A stretch of DNA of 18,414 nt from an uncultured Brachyspira sp. (GCF_949287625.1 NZ_CASEGO010000051.1:1-18414); one strand, 5' to 3'; positions 7,846 to 16,017 are shown, counted from the first letter of the stretch. Program-made: numbers and translations. Notes: generated from the sequence alone by a model not told the origin.

Positions 7846-8675
7846 CAAGAGCAAAACAGCAAAAAATAACTAGAATAATATTATATATTGTTCTTACAAT
7901 AGGTATGATAGCATGTGTTTACCCGCTATTTTTTATGTTAATAGCTTCTACAAGAGTATCAGGCGATATATTTTTATTTCCGCCTCCTATGACTTTTGGA
8001 GACAATTTTTTTGAAAACTTAAAAAATTTGCAGGAGAGAATACCTATATGGTATGCATTATTTAATTCATTTAAAATTGCTGTTATATATACTATTATTA
8101 ATTTATTAGTATGTTCAATGGCAGCATACTCTATTTCTAAATTTAATTATAAAGGAAGAAATATAGTATTTGTAATTATAATGCTTACAATGATGCTTCC
8201 TGCTCATGCTAAATTAGTTCCTTTATACAGAATGATGACTGCTTTAAATATACAAGATACTCATTTAGCAATAATACTTCCAGATATAGCAGGAGCTTTC
8301 GGTATATTTTTAATGAGGCAGAACTTCCATTCTGTTCCTGATACTCTGATAGAGGCTGCTAGAATAGACGGTGCTAATGAATGGACTATATTTATAAAAA
8401 TAGTTATGCCTTTAATGATACCTGCTTTAACTGCTTTGGGAATATACATGTTCGTTGCTGAATGGACTAACTTTACTTGGCCTTTAATTATATTAAATAC
8501 TCCTGAAAAATTTACATTGCCTGTAGCATTGGCTCAGTTGAAAGCCGATACTAGAATAGACTACGGACAAATTATGGTTGGTGCTATATTTGCTGTTGTT
8601 CCTATAATGGCAGTATTTTTAGCATTACAAAAATACTTTATATCAGGATTAACTGGAGGAGCTGTTAAAGAATAA
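7842..8675 (+). CDS. Carbohydrate ABC transporter permease 2 (MalG/AraQ type)
   Basis: Second half of the importer channel, 277 residues, with about six membrane helices. The coupling motif is EAARIDGANEW...VMPLMIP, with EAA at 171-173 and Gly177, and the protein ends near SGLTGGAVKE as MalG-type proteins do. The N-terminal CVYPLFFMLIASTR is the usual first-helix region. GGAGGGG at 7828-7834, inside the end of permease 1, is its ribosome binding site. The gene ends with tandem TAA TAA and is followed, after a short AT-rich spacer, by a strong terminator shared with the convergent amidohydrolase-like gene. Confidence 0.95.
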   Translation: MTRAKQQKITRIILYIVLTIGMIACVYPLFFMLIASTRVSGDIFLFPPPMTFGDNFFENLKNLQERIPIWYALFNSFKIAVIYTIINLLVCSMAAYSISKFNYKGRNIVFVIIMLTMMLPAHAKLVPLYRMMTALNIQDTHLAIILPDIAGAFGIFLMRQNFHSVPDTLIEAARIDGANEWTIFIKIVMPLMIPALTALGIYMFVAEWTNFTWPLIILNTPEKFTLPVALAQLKADTRIDYGQIMVGAIFAVVPIMAVFLALQKYFISGLTGGAVKE

Positions 8676-8766
8676 TAAAGAATAATATTTATTGTTATAA
8701 TAGAATAAAACTTATTCCTACAAACTATTAAAAATATTGAAATAAAATTATTGAACAATAAAAAAT

Positions 8767-8800
8767 AAAGGGGCTAATTTAATAATTAAGCCCCTTTTTT
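8767..8800. terminator. Bidirectional intrinsic terminator between convergent genes
   Basis: AAAGGGGCT (8767-8775) pairs perfectly with AGCCCCTTT (8789-8797). On the plus strand the hairpin is followed by six T, ending the permease transcript. On the minus strand it is followed by a T-rich stretch (complement of 8761-8769), so it can also end the amidohydrolase-like transcript, whose stop is 20 bases away. Confidence 0.85.
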
Positions 8801-8819
8801 AATTTTTAATCAAATAATA

Positions 8820-10400
8820 TTATGCACTATAAACTATATCGCCGTCAATTATAGTTTTTAGTACCTTTATATTTTTTATATCTTTCACATCAGTTTCAAA
8901 TATATCTCTATCTAAAACTATAAAATCAGCTAATTTATCCTCTTCAATGCTTCCTTTAATATTATCTTCAGAAGACATATAAGCACTTCCCATAGTATAC
9001 AAATAAACTGCATCTTTTACTGTAAGTTTTTCCTGAGGCATCCAGCCGCCTTCAGGCCAGCCGTTCAAATCCTCTCTATTAACAGCACAGTGTATACCTT
9101 CCATAACACTAATACCATCAACAGGACCAGCAGAACCAAATCCTATCTTAACTCCCATATCCATAGCTGTTTTATAAGCATAGCTAGTAGAAGCCTTCTC
9201 ATGTCCTACCCTATCCTCTACAATATGCATATCATAGTGAAGGAATATAGGCTGATAATATATACCTACATTTAACTGCTTCATTCTTTCAAATAATTCT
9301 TTATCTGTTATCTGACAATGAACTAAACCATTTCTTCTATATTTAAAATCTTTAGTATCTTTTATTTTTTCTATTGAGTTTAATGCCATGTCAATAGCAC
9401 CGTCTCCAGTAGCCTGTATAGCCAAAGAATAATCCAAACTATTAGCATACCCTACTAATTCATCAAGCTCTTCCTGCTTATACTGAGTAACACCTTTAAA
9501 ACCTTTAGCATCATTATAGTCATCTCTTAAAAGTGCTGTTCTTGAACCTATACCTCCGTCTATAATAACTTTTATGCGTGCTACTTTAAATCTTTCATCG
9601 TTAATATATTGATAATAATAATACTCTCTGAAATCATCTATATCTTTTTTATTGATAAACTGTGCCTGTTCACATACTCTTATTTTAAGTTTTTTCTCTC
9701 TGTTAAGTTTCTGATATGCATCTATTATTTTTCTATAGTCAAAGTCTGGCAAACTTCTCAAGTCATCTGTCTGTACAGAAGTAATACCCATTTTGAAAAA
9801 TTGCTTCTGAGTATCTAATATTATTGATTTTAAAGTATCTATTTCCAATGATTTAATTTTTGATAAAATTAATATCATATCTTTAGAACTTATAAGTCCG
9901 TTTTCAAAATCGATACTGTCAGATTTCATTTTTTCAGTAACACCGCATAATTCAAGAGCTTTGCTATTTGCAACTATCATCTCACCGCATATTCTTCTAA
10001 AAGCTACTGGATATTCACTAGATATTTGATCCAAATCATTTTTATTAAGCATTCTTTTCTCTTCAAAATAATCCTGATTCCAGCCCCAGCCTATAATCCA
10101 GCCTTCATATTTTTCAGCGTTTTTGGCTAATTCAATAACCTCTCTTATAGACTCACATTTACTCAAATTAAGCATAGTATTAAAACGGGCAAAACCTACA
10201 AAATTAACACAGCTGTCATTAAATCCCGGTATAACAGTTCTGCCTTCCAAATCAATAATCTCTTCAGCATCTGCATATTTTTTTAACACCTCTTCATTAG
10301 TTCCTGCAAATGCTATTCTGCCGTTTTCAACAGCTAAAGCTTCATAAATACTGTCGTTTTTATCCATAGAGTAAATCTTAGCATTTTTAAAAATTCTCAT
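8820..10400 (-). CDS. YtcJ-like amidohydrolase-fold protein lacking most metal ligands
   Basis: The 526-residue protein aligns from end to end with YtcJ-type members of the amidohydrolase superfamily (Amidohydro_3): VIPGFNDS (57-63), WIIGWGWNQDYFEEKR (101-116), ANSKAL (144-149), DGGIGSRTALL (281-291), TGDGAIDMAL (331-340) and the C-terminal ADFIVLD. The metal site is gone. The usual HxH of strand 1 is C64-V-N66. The His of CGHxxxxNS is E140. The His of VHAIGD is Q329. The Asp of GSDxPV is A424. Only H361 and K277 remain among expected ligands. I checked each substitution in the codons. The frame is otherwise intact, so this is not ordinary decay. It is likely a non-hydrolytic or repurposed homologue. 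AGGAG (10412-10416, minus) supports the start. The gene lies 30 bases downstream of the ABC-F gene and is probably co-transcribed with it. Confidence 0.88.
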   Translation of the reverse strand: MRIFKNAKIYSMDKNDSIYEALAVENGRIAFAGTNEEVLKKYADAEEIIDLEGRTVIPGFNDSCVNFVGFARFNTMLNLSKCESIREVIELAKNAEKYEGWIIGWGWNQDYFEEKRMLNKNDLDQISSEYPVAFRRICGEMIVANSKALELCGVTEKMKSDSIDFENGLISSKDMILILSKIKSLEIDTLKSIILDTQKQFFKMGITSVQTDDLRSLPDFDYRKIIDAYQKLNREKKLKIRVCEQAQFINKKDIDDFREYYYYQYINDERFKVARIKVIIDGGIGSRTALLRDDYNDAKGFKGVTQYKQEELDELVGYANSLDYSLAIQATGDGAIDMALNSIEKIKDTKDFKYRRNGLVHCQITDKELFERMKQLNVGIYYQPIFLHYDMHIVEDRVGHEKASTSYAYKTAMDMGVKIGFGSAGPVDGISVMEGIHCAVNREDLNGWPEGGWMPQEKLTVKDAVYLYTMGSAYMSSEDNIKGSIEEDKLADFIVLDRDIFETDVKDIKNIKVLKTIIDGDIVYSA

Positions 10401-10430
10401 AATTTGACTATCTCCTACATTTTATTTTAC

Positions 10431-12251
10431 TTACAACATAGCCTTTATACTGTCTATCTCTTCATTGACCAAAAGCCATTCGTTTTCAGTTTCTTCTATT
10501 AATCTTTTTACTTCCAATAAACGCTTACTCTTCTCATCATCATAACTTGAAGAAGTCTCAAAAAACTTTAATATATCCGCCTCTTCTTTCTTATAATCCT
10601 CAATTTGTTTTTCATGCTTTTTCAGAATAGATTCGCATTTTGAAAGTTTATTTCTAATTTTTTTTCTCTCTTCATAATTGCTATTATTTTTTTCTTCAGT
10701 ATTATTACTATTTTCTTTAATGCTGTTTTTTTCCTGATATTCTAATTCCTTTTCTTCCTCTTCCAATGCTTCAATTCTCACCCTATAAACATAAGCCTCA
10801 TAATCCCCAGAATAAAGCGAAAGTTTTTTATCCTTAACTTCTATTATGGTATCAGCAAGCATACTGGCAAAAGTTCTGTCATGCGAAGTAAAAAATATTG
10901 TTCCGCCGTAATCTCTTAAAGAGGATGCAAGTGCCTCAACAGTTTCAAAATCCAAATGGTTAGTAGGTTCGTCCAAAATAAGAACATCAGCACATTGTGT
11001 AATGGCAGCAAGAAGTGAAAGCCTAGCCATCTCGCCTCCGCTTAAAACCTTTACATCTTTATTAACATCTTCGCCTGAAAATAAAAAACTTCCTAAAAGT
11101 GTTAAAAGTTCTTGAGTTAATAGTCCCTGCTTGGCATTCTTTTTTAAATATGACAAAACTGTATCATTTGAGGTTACATTTTTATAAGTATCTTCTCCGA
11201 AATATGCTATCTTTATACCGTATGAATAATTATAACTTCCAGATACGGGCTCAAGTCTTCCAGCTATAGTTCTTAAAAAAGTAGTTTTACCCTCTCCGTT
11301 TTGACCTAAAACAGCAACTCTGCTTCCTCTTGCTATTTCTATACGTCCGCTTTCAGCAACTATTTTCTCACCGTATCCAACAGCCAAATCATCGGAAATA
11401 AGAGCAAAACCTTTTTTCTCTGGAACTTCTGGAAGTTTTATCCTAACATTTTTTGCTGGATGTGTAATTTCTATAGTTTTTAATTTTTCTATCTGCTTTA
11501 TACGCGATTGTACAGCTTTTGCCTTTGTAGCTTTATACCTAAATCTTTCAACAAATCTCTCTAAATGTGCTTTTCTCTCTTCTACATTTTTATTATACTT
11601 TTTTATTGTATACTCTTTTTCCTCTTTATATTCAAAATAATCTTCTATATTACCTGGGAAATAAGTTATTTTGCCGTTTTCCATTTCTATAGTTTTTTCG
11701 CATGTGGTTTTTAAAAACTCTCTATCATGCGAAACTATTAAAAATCCGCCGTTATAATCCATTAAAAAATTTTCTAAATCTATCAATGTATTTAAATCCA
11801 AGAAGTTTGAAGGTTCATCGAGTATTAAAAAATTAGGCTCATAAAGCATCATCTCAGCAAGTTTTACACGCATTCTATAACCGCTTGATAAACTTCCTAA
11901 ATTATAATTAATCTTTATATGATCTATCCCGAATCTACTCGCTATTTTAGAGCATTTCCAAGATTCTTTTGATGTTACTCTTGTAAGATAATCTATTACT
12001 TTTTCACTCTCATCAAAATCACCCTGCTGACGCAAATAACCTATTCTCACATCATCAGAAAATATTATCTCTCCGTCATCAGGCTCTTCAAGCCCCATAA
12101 GAATTTTTAAAAGAGTAGTCTTTCCTGCTCCGTTTCGTCCTATCATGCCTATTTTTGATTTTTCTTCTATAAGCAAATTAACATTATCAAGCAGAACTTT
12201 GTGAACAAATCTCTTGGATATATTTACTATGTTTATAATACTTCTAGCCAT
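10431..12251 (-). CDS. ABC-F family ATPase with C-terminal coiled coil
   Basis: A soluble twin-ATPase protein of the ABC-F group, which bind the ribosomal E site to resolve stalled translation or protect from antibiotics. There are no membrane segments. Domain 1 has Walker A GRNGAGKTT (38-46), signature LSSGYRMRV (121-129), Walker B LILDEPSNFLD (142-152) and SHD (174-176). The linker of about 80 residues (RFRYKATKAKAVQSRIKQ) follows. Domain 2 has GQNGEGKTT (316-324), LSGGEMARLSL (403-413), LILDEPTNHLD (424-434) and SHD (456-458). A Lys/Glu-rich coiled coil (about 490-606) ends it. Domain 1 has SNFLD where the canonical form is TNHLD. The start has no clear Shine-Dalgarno, only an A-rich leader, yet the N-terminus fits the family. 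The subfamily (YdiF/Uup-like) is uncertain, and resistance cannot be inferred. Confidence 0.93.
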   Translation of the reverse strand: MARSIINIVNISKRFVHKVLLDNVNLLIEEKSKIGMIGRNGAGKTTLLKILMGLEEPDDGEIIFSDDVRIGYLRQQGDFDESEKVIDYLTRVTSKESWKCSKIASRFGIDHIKINYNLGSLSSGYRMRVKLAEMMLYEPNFLILDEPSNFLDLNTLIDLENFLMDYNGGFLIVSHDREFLKTTCEKTIEMENGKITYFPGNIEDYFEYKEEKEYTIKKYNKNVEERKAHLERFVERFRYKATKAKAVQSRIKQIEKLKTIEITHPAKNVRIKLPEVPEKKGFALISDDLAVGYGEKIVAESGRIEIARGSRVAVLGQNGEGKTTFLRTIAGRLEPVSGSYNYSYGIKIAYFGEDTYKNVTSNDTVLSYLKKNAKQGLLTQELLTLLGSFLFSGEDVNKDVKVLSGGEMARLSLLAAITQCADVLILDEPTNHLDFETVEALASSLRDYGGTIFFTSHDRTFASMLADTIIEVKDKKLSLYSGDYEAYVYRVRIEALEEEEKELEYQEKNSIKENSNNTEEKNNSNYEERKKIRNKLSKCESILKKHEKQIEDYKKEEADILKFFETSSSYDDEKSKRLLEVKRLIEETENEWLLVNEEIDSIKAML

Positions 12252-12290
12252 TTCTTTTTTTACTTAAAAAATTTTATATTTTAAAAAATG

Positions 12291-12319
12291 ATTTTATAAT
12301 AATTTTAAAAAATATTCAA
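12291..12319 (-). promoter_or_regulatory. Possible promoter for the ABC-F gene
   Basis: On the minus strand TTGAAT (12319-12314), a 17-base spacer and TAAAAT (12296-12291) lie in the 104-base gap after murD. In such AT-rich sequence this match is only suggestive. No terminator is visible after murD, so read-through from murD is equally possible. Confidence 0.3.
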
Positions 12320-12355
12320 ATACAAAAATAAAAATAATTCTATTAAATTATAGTA

Positions 12356-13771
12356 TTATTCTTTTGTAATATTATCTAGTTTATAAACTAAACTCTTAAA
12401 ATATTTTCCCCTTTCCTCATAATTTTTAAACATATCAAAACTAGCACATCCTGGGGAAAGTAAAACAGTATCACCATTTATAGATATTGCAGAAGCATAA
12501 TTAAAAGCGTCTGTAAAATCTTTTATAATAATCTTATTCTCAAAATGTATCATATCATCAAGAGCTTCAGCAGCCTCTCCAATAAGTATCAATTTTTTTA
12601 CTCTGCTTTCTATAAGATTATTTAAAGAAGTAAAATCTATATTTTTATTACGTCCGCCCATTATGAGTATAATATCCTTATCAAAAGATTTCAAAGCACT
12701 CATAACAGCATTCATCGATGTAGCTTTAGAATCATTAATGTATTTAACTCCGTTTATCTCAGCAACCAACTCTACCCTATGTTCTATACCCTTAAAATTA
12801 TTAACAACATGCTCAATATGCTCTGCTGGTATATTATCTTTCAAACATACTAAAACTGCCGCAAGTATATTAGCAACATTATGTTTACCTAGTATTTTTC
12901 TTTCTTTTATAGAAAATAATTTTTCATTCTCATAATATATATACTCATCTTCTTCATTATAATAAATAGTTGCAAATTTGCTTTTTAATGAAAAAGTTAA
13001 AAGCTTCATTTTGCAGTTATTATTAAGTTCATTATACCAAATATTAGTATAAATATTATCATAATTAAGTATGAGAAAATCATTTTTATTTTGATTGATA
13101 CTTATATTTTTTTTGGCATTGAAATATTCTTCTATATCTTTATATCTGTCAAGATGATCTTCTGCAATATTCAGTACTGCTGCTATATGAGCATGAAATT
13201 TCTCAACTGTTTCTAATTGAAAACTTGAAAGCTCTAATACAATATCTTCATCTGGCTCTATAGTTTCAACCTCTTTAGAAAAAGTATTTCCTACATTGCC
13301 TACAAGTCTTGCCTTTTTGTATGAACTTATTATTTTATGAATAAGTGTAACTGTAGTAGTTTTTCCGTCTGTACCTGTTACTGCTATATAATTTCTATTA
13401 GGCAAAAGATTATAAGCAAACTCTATCTCTCCTATTATTTTTATGCCTCTTCTTTTAGCTTCTTTTACTATCTCTATAGTATGCGGAATACCCGGAGAAA
13501 TTATTATAAGAGTTATACCATCTAAAATAGATATTTCCTGATTTCCAAAAAAGAGTTTGGCATTTTTATCTTTTAATGCCTCTATACTATCCTGAAGCTG
13601 TTCTTCTGTTTTGCTGTCGCTTAGAGCATATTTTATATTGATATTTAAACTTGTATTAATATCATATAAAATATTTGCTATACTTACACCGCTTCTTACA
13701 GCGGCACCCAATATCAAAATATTTTGTTTTTTTAAGACTTTTATATATGTTTTATTCAAATCGAGAATCAT
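12356..13771 (-). CDS. murD: UDP-N-acetylmuramoyl-L-alanine--D-glutamate ligase
   Basis: The cytoplasmic Mur ligase that adds D-glutamate to UDP-MurNAc-L-Ala using ATP in peptidoglycan synthesis. The 471 residues show the three-domain layout: an N-terminal UMP-binding fold with ISPGIP (91-96); a central ATPase with P-loop GTDGKTTT (133-140), NVGN (159-162), ELSSFQLE (180-187), NIAEDHLDRY (201-210) and a Lys pair near 219-220 where the carbamylated Lys is expected; and a C-terminal domain with GIEHRVE, NDSKATS, MGGRNKNIDF and LSPGCASFDMF. The Asn of the common GTNGK is Asp, seen in other MurD proteins. It stands apart from other mur genes, between a propeller-like gene and ABC-F. Only a weak GGTG precedes the ATG. 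An extended -10 promoter lies just upstream. Confidence 0.95.
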   Translation of the reverse strand: MILDLNKTYIKVLKKQNILILGAAVRSGVSIANILYDINTSLNINIKYALSDSKTEEQLQDSIEALKDKNAKLFFGNQEISILDGITLIIISPGIPHTIEIVKEAKRRGIKIIGEIEFAYNLLPNRNYIAVTGTDGKTTTVTLIHKIISSYKKARLVGNVGNTFSKEVETIEPDEDIVLELSSFQLETVEKFHAHIAAVLNIAEDHLDRYKDIEEYFNAKKNISINQNKNDFLILNYDNIYTNIWYNELNNNCKMKLLTFSLKSKFATIYYNEEDEYIYYENEKLFSIKERKILGKHNVANILAAVLVCLKDNIPAEHIEHVVNNFKGIEHRVELVAEINGVKYINDSKATSMNAVMSALKSFDKDIILIMGGRNKNIDFTSLNNLIESRVKKLILIGEAAEALDDMIHFENKIIIKDFTDAFNYASAISINGDTVLLSPGCASFDMFKNYEERGKYFKSLVYKLDNITKE

Positions 13772-13807
13772 TTTAACACACCAAATAATTATTTTTTATA
13801 GAGACTA

Positions 13808-13816
13808 ATTATAACA
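13808..13816 (-). promoter_or_regulatory. Extended -10 promoter of murD
   Basis: On the minus strand TGTTATAAT (13816-13808) fits the extended -10 pattern TGnTATAAT, which can work without a good -35 box. The -35 position (ATTTAA) is poor. It lies about 36 bases before the murD ATG. Confidence 0.45.
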
Positions 13817-13883
13817 AAATAATAATAAATTTAAATGCCTTATTCTTCATTAGATAAAAATTAATTATTACATAATAATAAAA

Positions 13884-14882
13884 CTATATATTAATTTCTT
13901 TTATAGTATCATTCTCAATATAATATATAATACCAAACATATCACTAAAAAAGCAATTATTATTATTGATAACTGCGATATTTTTTAAAGTACTATTTTT
14001 AATATTATAGCTATTAACATTTATACAATATTCATTAAAATCCAAAGCTATTAAATTATCTTTATAAAAATATAACTTACCATGCACTTCATTATTTTCA
14101 TCTAAACTAAATAAATTAATATTAACAGATTTATAACTTTCTAAATATCTATACTTATCACTATTATCTATTTTTATATCATCTATATTATAAAACATTA
14201 ATTGATTATAAACAAAATCTTCATCATTAAAATTAGTATTATCACAAGCCAAAACAAATCTTTTATTATCTATAAAAGTTAAAGGTCTATCCCAATTATA
14301 ACCGCTTATATATTTATTAACAACATCTGTTTGGCATTTCTCATATTCCCTTAAAAACTCTTCAATATTAAAATATCTTATACAGTCAATAGGATTCCAT
14401 ACCCAGCCGTTAGAAAGAAAATGTTTATAATCTTTTGATACTAATAAATTGCTGTGAAAATAATCTATACCAAACTCTTTTTCATCTCTGTTAATATCTG
14501 TTATCATCTCTTTAGTTTTTAAATTCATTATATTAAGAGTATTCCATTTAGTTTGAGTTATAAGATGTATTTCATTATCAATAATACAAAATTCATTTGA
14601 ATAGCTTGAATATTTAGAATAGTAATCCTCTCTCTGTAAATTAATAATATCCAATGTTTCTATATTTACAACAGCAGAGTTTAATCCTTTCTCCTCAGTT
14701 ATACATATATAAGGATACATTAATTTTAAAACTGTAACTTCTTTTTTTAAATCTATATTCTCTATTTTTTTTAACTCTTTATAAGAATTATCTTTTTTAT
14801 TATATTTGATTAATTTAGCATCGTCAGTAAATAAGAAATATTCTTCTAAGTTTTTATCATTTAAAACAGCATTTTCTATCAT
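13884..14882 (-). CDS. Uncharacterised beta-propeller-like cytoplasmic protein
   Basis: I cannot name this gene. The 332-residue product has no signal peptide or membrane helix. It is rich in Asn, Ile, Tyr and Asp and is built of short repeating beta-like stretches with turns, such as YICITEEKGLNSAVVNIETL and KLYFYKDNLIALDFNEY. Its centre, SKDYKHFLSNGWVWNPIDCIRYFN (near 149-172 with GWVWNP at 159-164) followed by YNWDRPLTFIDNKRFVLA (195-212), resembles a family of uncharacterised WD40/propeller-like bacterial proteins as I remember it. The gene stands alone, 92 bases after the CDF gene. A promoter immediately upstream leaves almost no leader, and there is no Shine-Dalgarno. It ends in TAG. 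Function unknown. Confidence 0.8.
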   Translation of the reverse strand: MIENAVLNDKNLEEYFLFTDDAKLIKYNKKDNSYKELKKIENIDLKKEVTVLKLMYPYICITEEKGLNSAVVNIETLDIINLQREDYYSKYSSYSNEFCIIDNEIHLITQTKWNTLNIMNLKTKEMITDINRDEKEFGIDYFHSNLLVSKDYKHFLSNGWVWNPIDCIRYFNIEEFLREYEKCQTDVVNKYISGYNWDRPLTFIDNKRFVLACDNTNFNDEDFVYNQLMFYNIDDIKIDNSDKYRYLESYKSVNINLFSLDENNEVHGKLYFYKDNLIALDFNEYCINVNSYNIKNSTLKNIAVINNNNCFFSDMFGIIYYIENDTIKEINI

Positions 14883-14889
14883 AATGTTT

Positions 14890-14917
14890 ATTATAAAATA
14901 AAAACGAAAAATATCAA
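14890..14917 (-). promoter_or_regulatory. Promoter set for a leaderless transcript
   Basis: On the minus strand TTGATA (14917-14912), a 16-base spacer and TATAAT (14895-14890) form a strong match to the sigma70 pattern. Only seven bases separate the -10 box from the ATG at 14882, so transcription should begin at or within a few bases of the start codon. That agrees with the absence of a Shine-Dalgarno. Confidence 0.6.
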
Positions 14918-14920
14918 TAA

Positions 14921-14968
14921 TAGTCTATATACCCCGCCCACCCGCCCCAAATTTTTATTATTAGACTA
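14921..14968 (-). repeat. G-quadruplex motif flanked by 7-base inverted repeats
   Basis: Read on the minus strand, 14948-14932 is GGGGCGGGTGGGCGGGG: four G-tracts of 3-4 joined by single-base loops, the arrangement that gives the most stable parallel quadruplexes. It is flanked by TAGTCTA (14921-14927) and TAGACTA (14962-14968), which are reverse complements. The surroundings are otherwise almost pure A/T. It lies in the transcribed sense of the neighbouring genes, 26 bases after the CDF stop and 14 bases upstream of the next gene's -35 box. It could act on termination, mRNA stability or promoter opening, or be a small mobile or recombination element. The motif is plain in the sequence; the role is inference. 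Confidence 0.75.
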
Positions 14969-14974
14969 GAATTT

Positions 14975-15856
14975 CTATTTATAAGCCTCTATATGTATAG
15001 TAGGTTCTATATTTAATTTTTTTCTTATTTCATTTTCAAATACACTTACATTATTATGAGCTTCAAAAACTGTCATGTCTTTTGGGAAACGCATATGAAA
15101 AGTTATTTCACTATGATCTCCGTAAGTATGTATATGAAAGTGATGCAAATTAGCAGCGTCATCATTTATATTAAGTTCTTTAGCTATATCATTGATACTT
15201 TTAATAATCTCTTCTGAAGGATACTCGCCTATCAAAGGTTTTATACTAGATTTAATAACATCAAAAGCAGCATAAAATATTACAAGAGAAACTAATATGC
15301 TTAATACACCGTCTATCCACCAGAAACTTTTTCCAAACAAAATACCTACTAATATAATTATAGAAGTAACACTATCGCTTCTATGATGCCAAGCGTCTGC
15401 ATATAATGATTTAGCTCCAGACTTTCTATATCCCCATAAAGAATACTGAGCTAAAAGTTCTTTGACCAAAATAGAAACAACCATAGCTACTATTGCCATC
15501 GTAGTAAATGAGGCTGTTTTTTTATTCATAATATTTTTTATAGCCTCAGAGAAAAAGCTATAACCAATAAATACAAGCATAATACCCACTATAAAACTAG
15601 TTATAAGTTCTATTCTTCCATGTCCGAATGGATGTTCTTTATCTGGAGGTCTTTTAGAAAATACACCTCCTATTATAACTATAACACTGCTTATACAATC
15701 GCTCAATGAATGCCAAGCGTCCGCCATAATGGATAAAGAACCTGTTAAAAGTCCTACTATATACTTAAAAGCAAATAACAATATGTTTATGATAACAGAT
15801 ACCACACCCTCTATTATCATATATTTTGATTTTTTTTCATTACTAACATGATTCAT
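14975..15856 (-). CDS. Cation diffusion facilitator family transporter
   Basis: A membrane exporter of divalent metal ions in exchange for protons. The 293 residues show about six helices and a cytoplasmic C-terminal domain. The transport-site motifs are DAWHSLSD (46-53, H49 and D53) in helix 2 and DAWHHRSD (154-161, H157 and D161) in helix 5. Between them lies HPFGHGRIE (75-83), typical of the family. The HxxxD pair in both helices points to zinc or a similar ion. The C-terminal domain has a His-rich stretch, HHFHIHTYGDH (238-248), as in the metal-sensing domains of CDF proteins. A GGGG (15867-15864, minus) seven bases upstream may serve as ribosome binding site. It has a clear promoter of its own. 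The metal is uncertain. Confidence 0.93.
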   Translation of the reverse strand: MNHVSNEKKSKYMIIEGVVSVIINILLFAFKYIVGLLTGSLSIMADAWHSLSDCISSVIVIIGGVFSKRPPDKEHPFGHGRIELITSFIVGIMLVFIGYSFFSEAIKNIMNKKTASFTTMAIVAMVVSILVKELLAQYSLWGYRKSGAKSLYADAWHHRSDSVTSIIILVGILFGKSFWWIDGVLSILVSLVIFYAAFDVIKSSIKPLIGEYPSEEIIKSINDIAKELNINDDAANLHHFHIHTYGDHSEITFHMRFPKDMTVFEAHNNVSVFENEIRKKLNIEPTIHIEAYK

Positions 15857-15890
15857 TTTATGACCCCAAATTTAATTTTTTAATCTTTTT

Positions 15891-15919
15891 AGGATAAAGA
15901 ATTTAATATAAAATGTCAA
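15891..15919 (-). promoter_or_regulatory. Promoter of the CDF transporter gene
   Basis: On the minus strand a perfect TTGACA (15919-15914), a 17-base spacer and TATCCT (15896-15891) precede the gene by about 35 bases. The weaker -10 would suit activation or moderate basal expression. I see no recognisable metal-responsive operator. Confidence 0.6.
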
Positions 15920-16017
15920 TTATATAAATATAAATTGTTGTTTACAGATTAGAATGTTTTAACTTTATATAAAAATATTATAACTTATATATGATAAATC
16001 AAAATAAAATTAAGAAC

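Noticed and set aside
13864..13879. AT-only hairpin after the propeller-like gene as a terminator
   Set aside because: The 7-base arms leave only a 2-base loop and contain no G/C pairs; such palindromes are expected by chance here.
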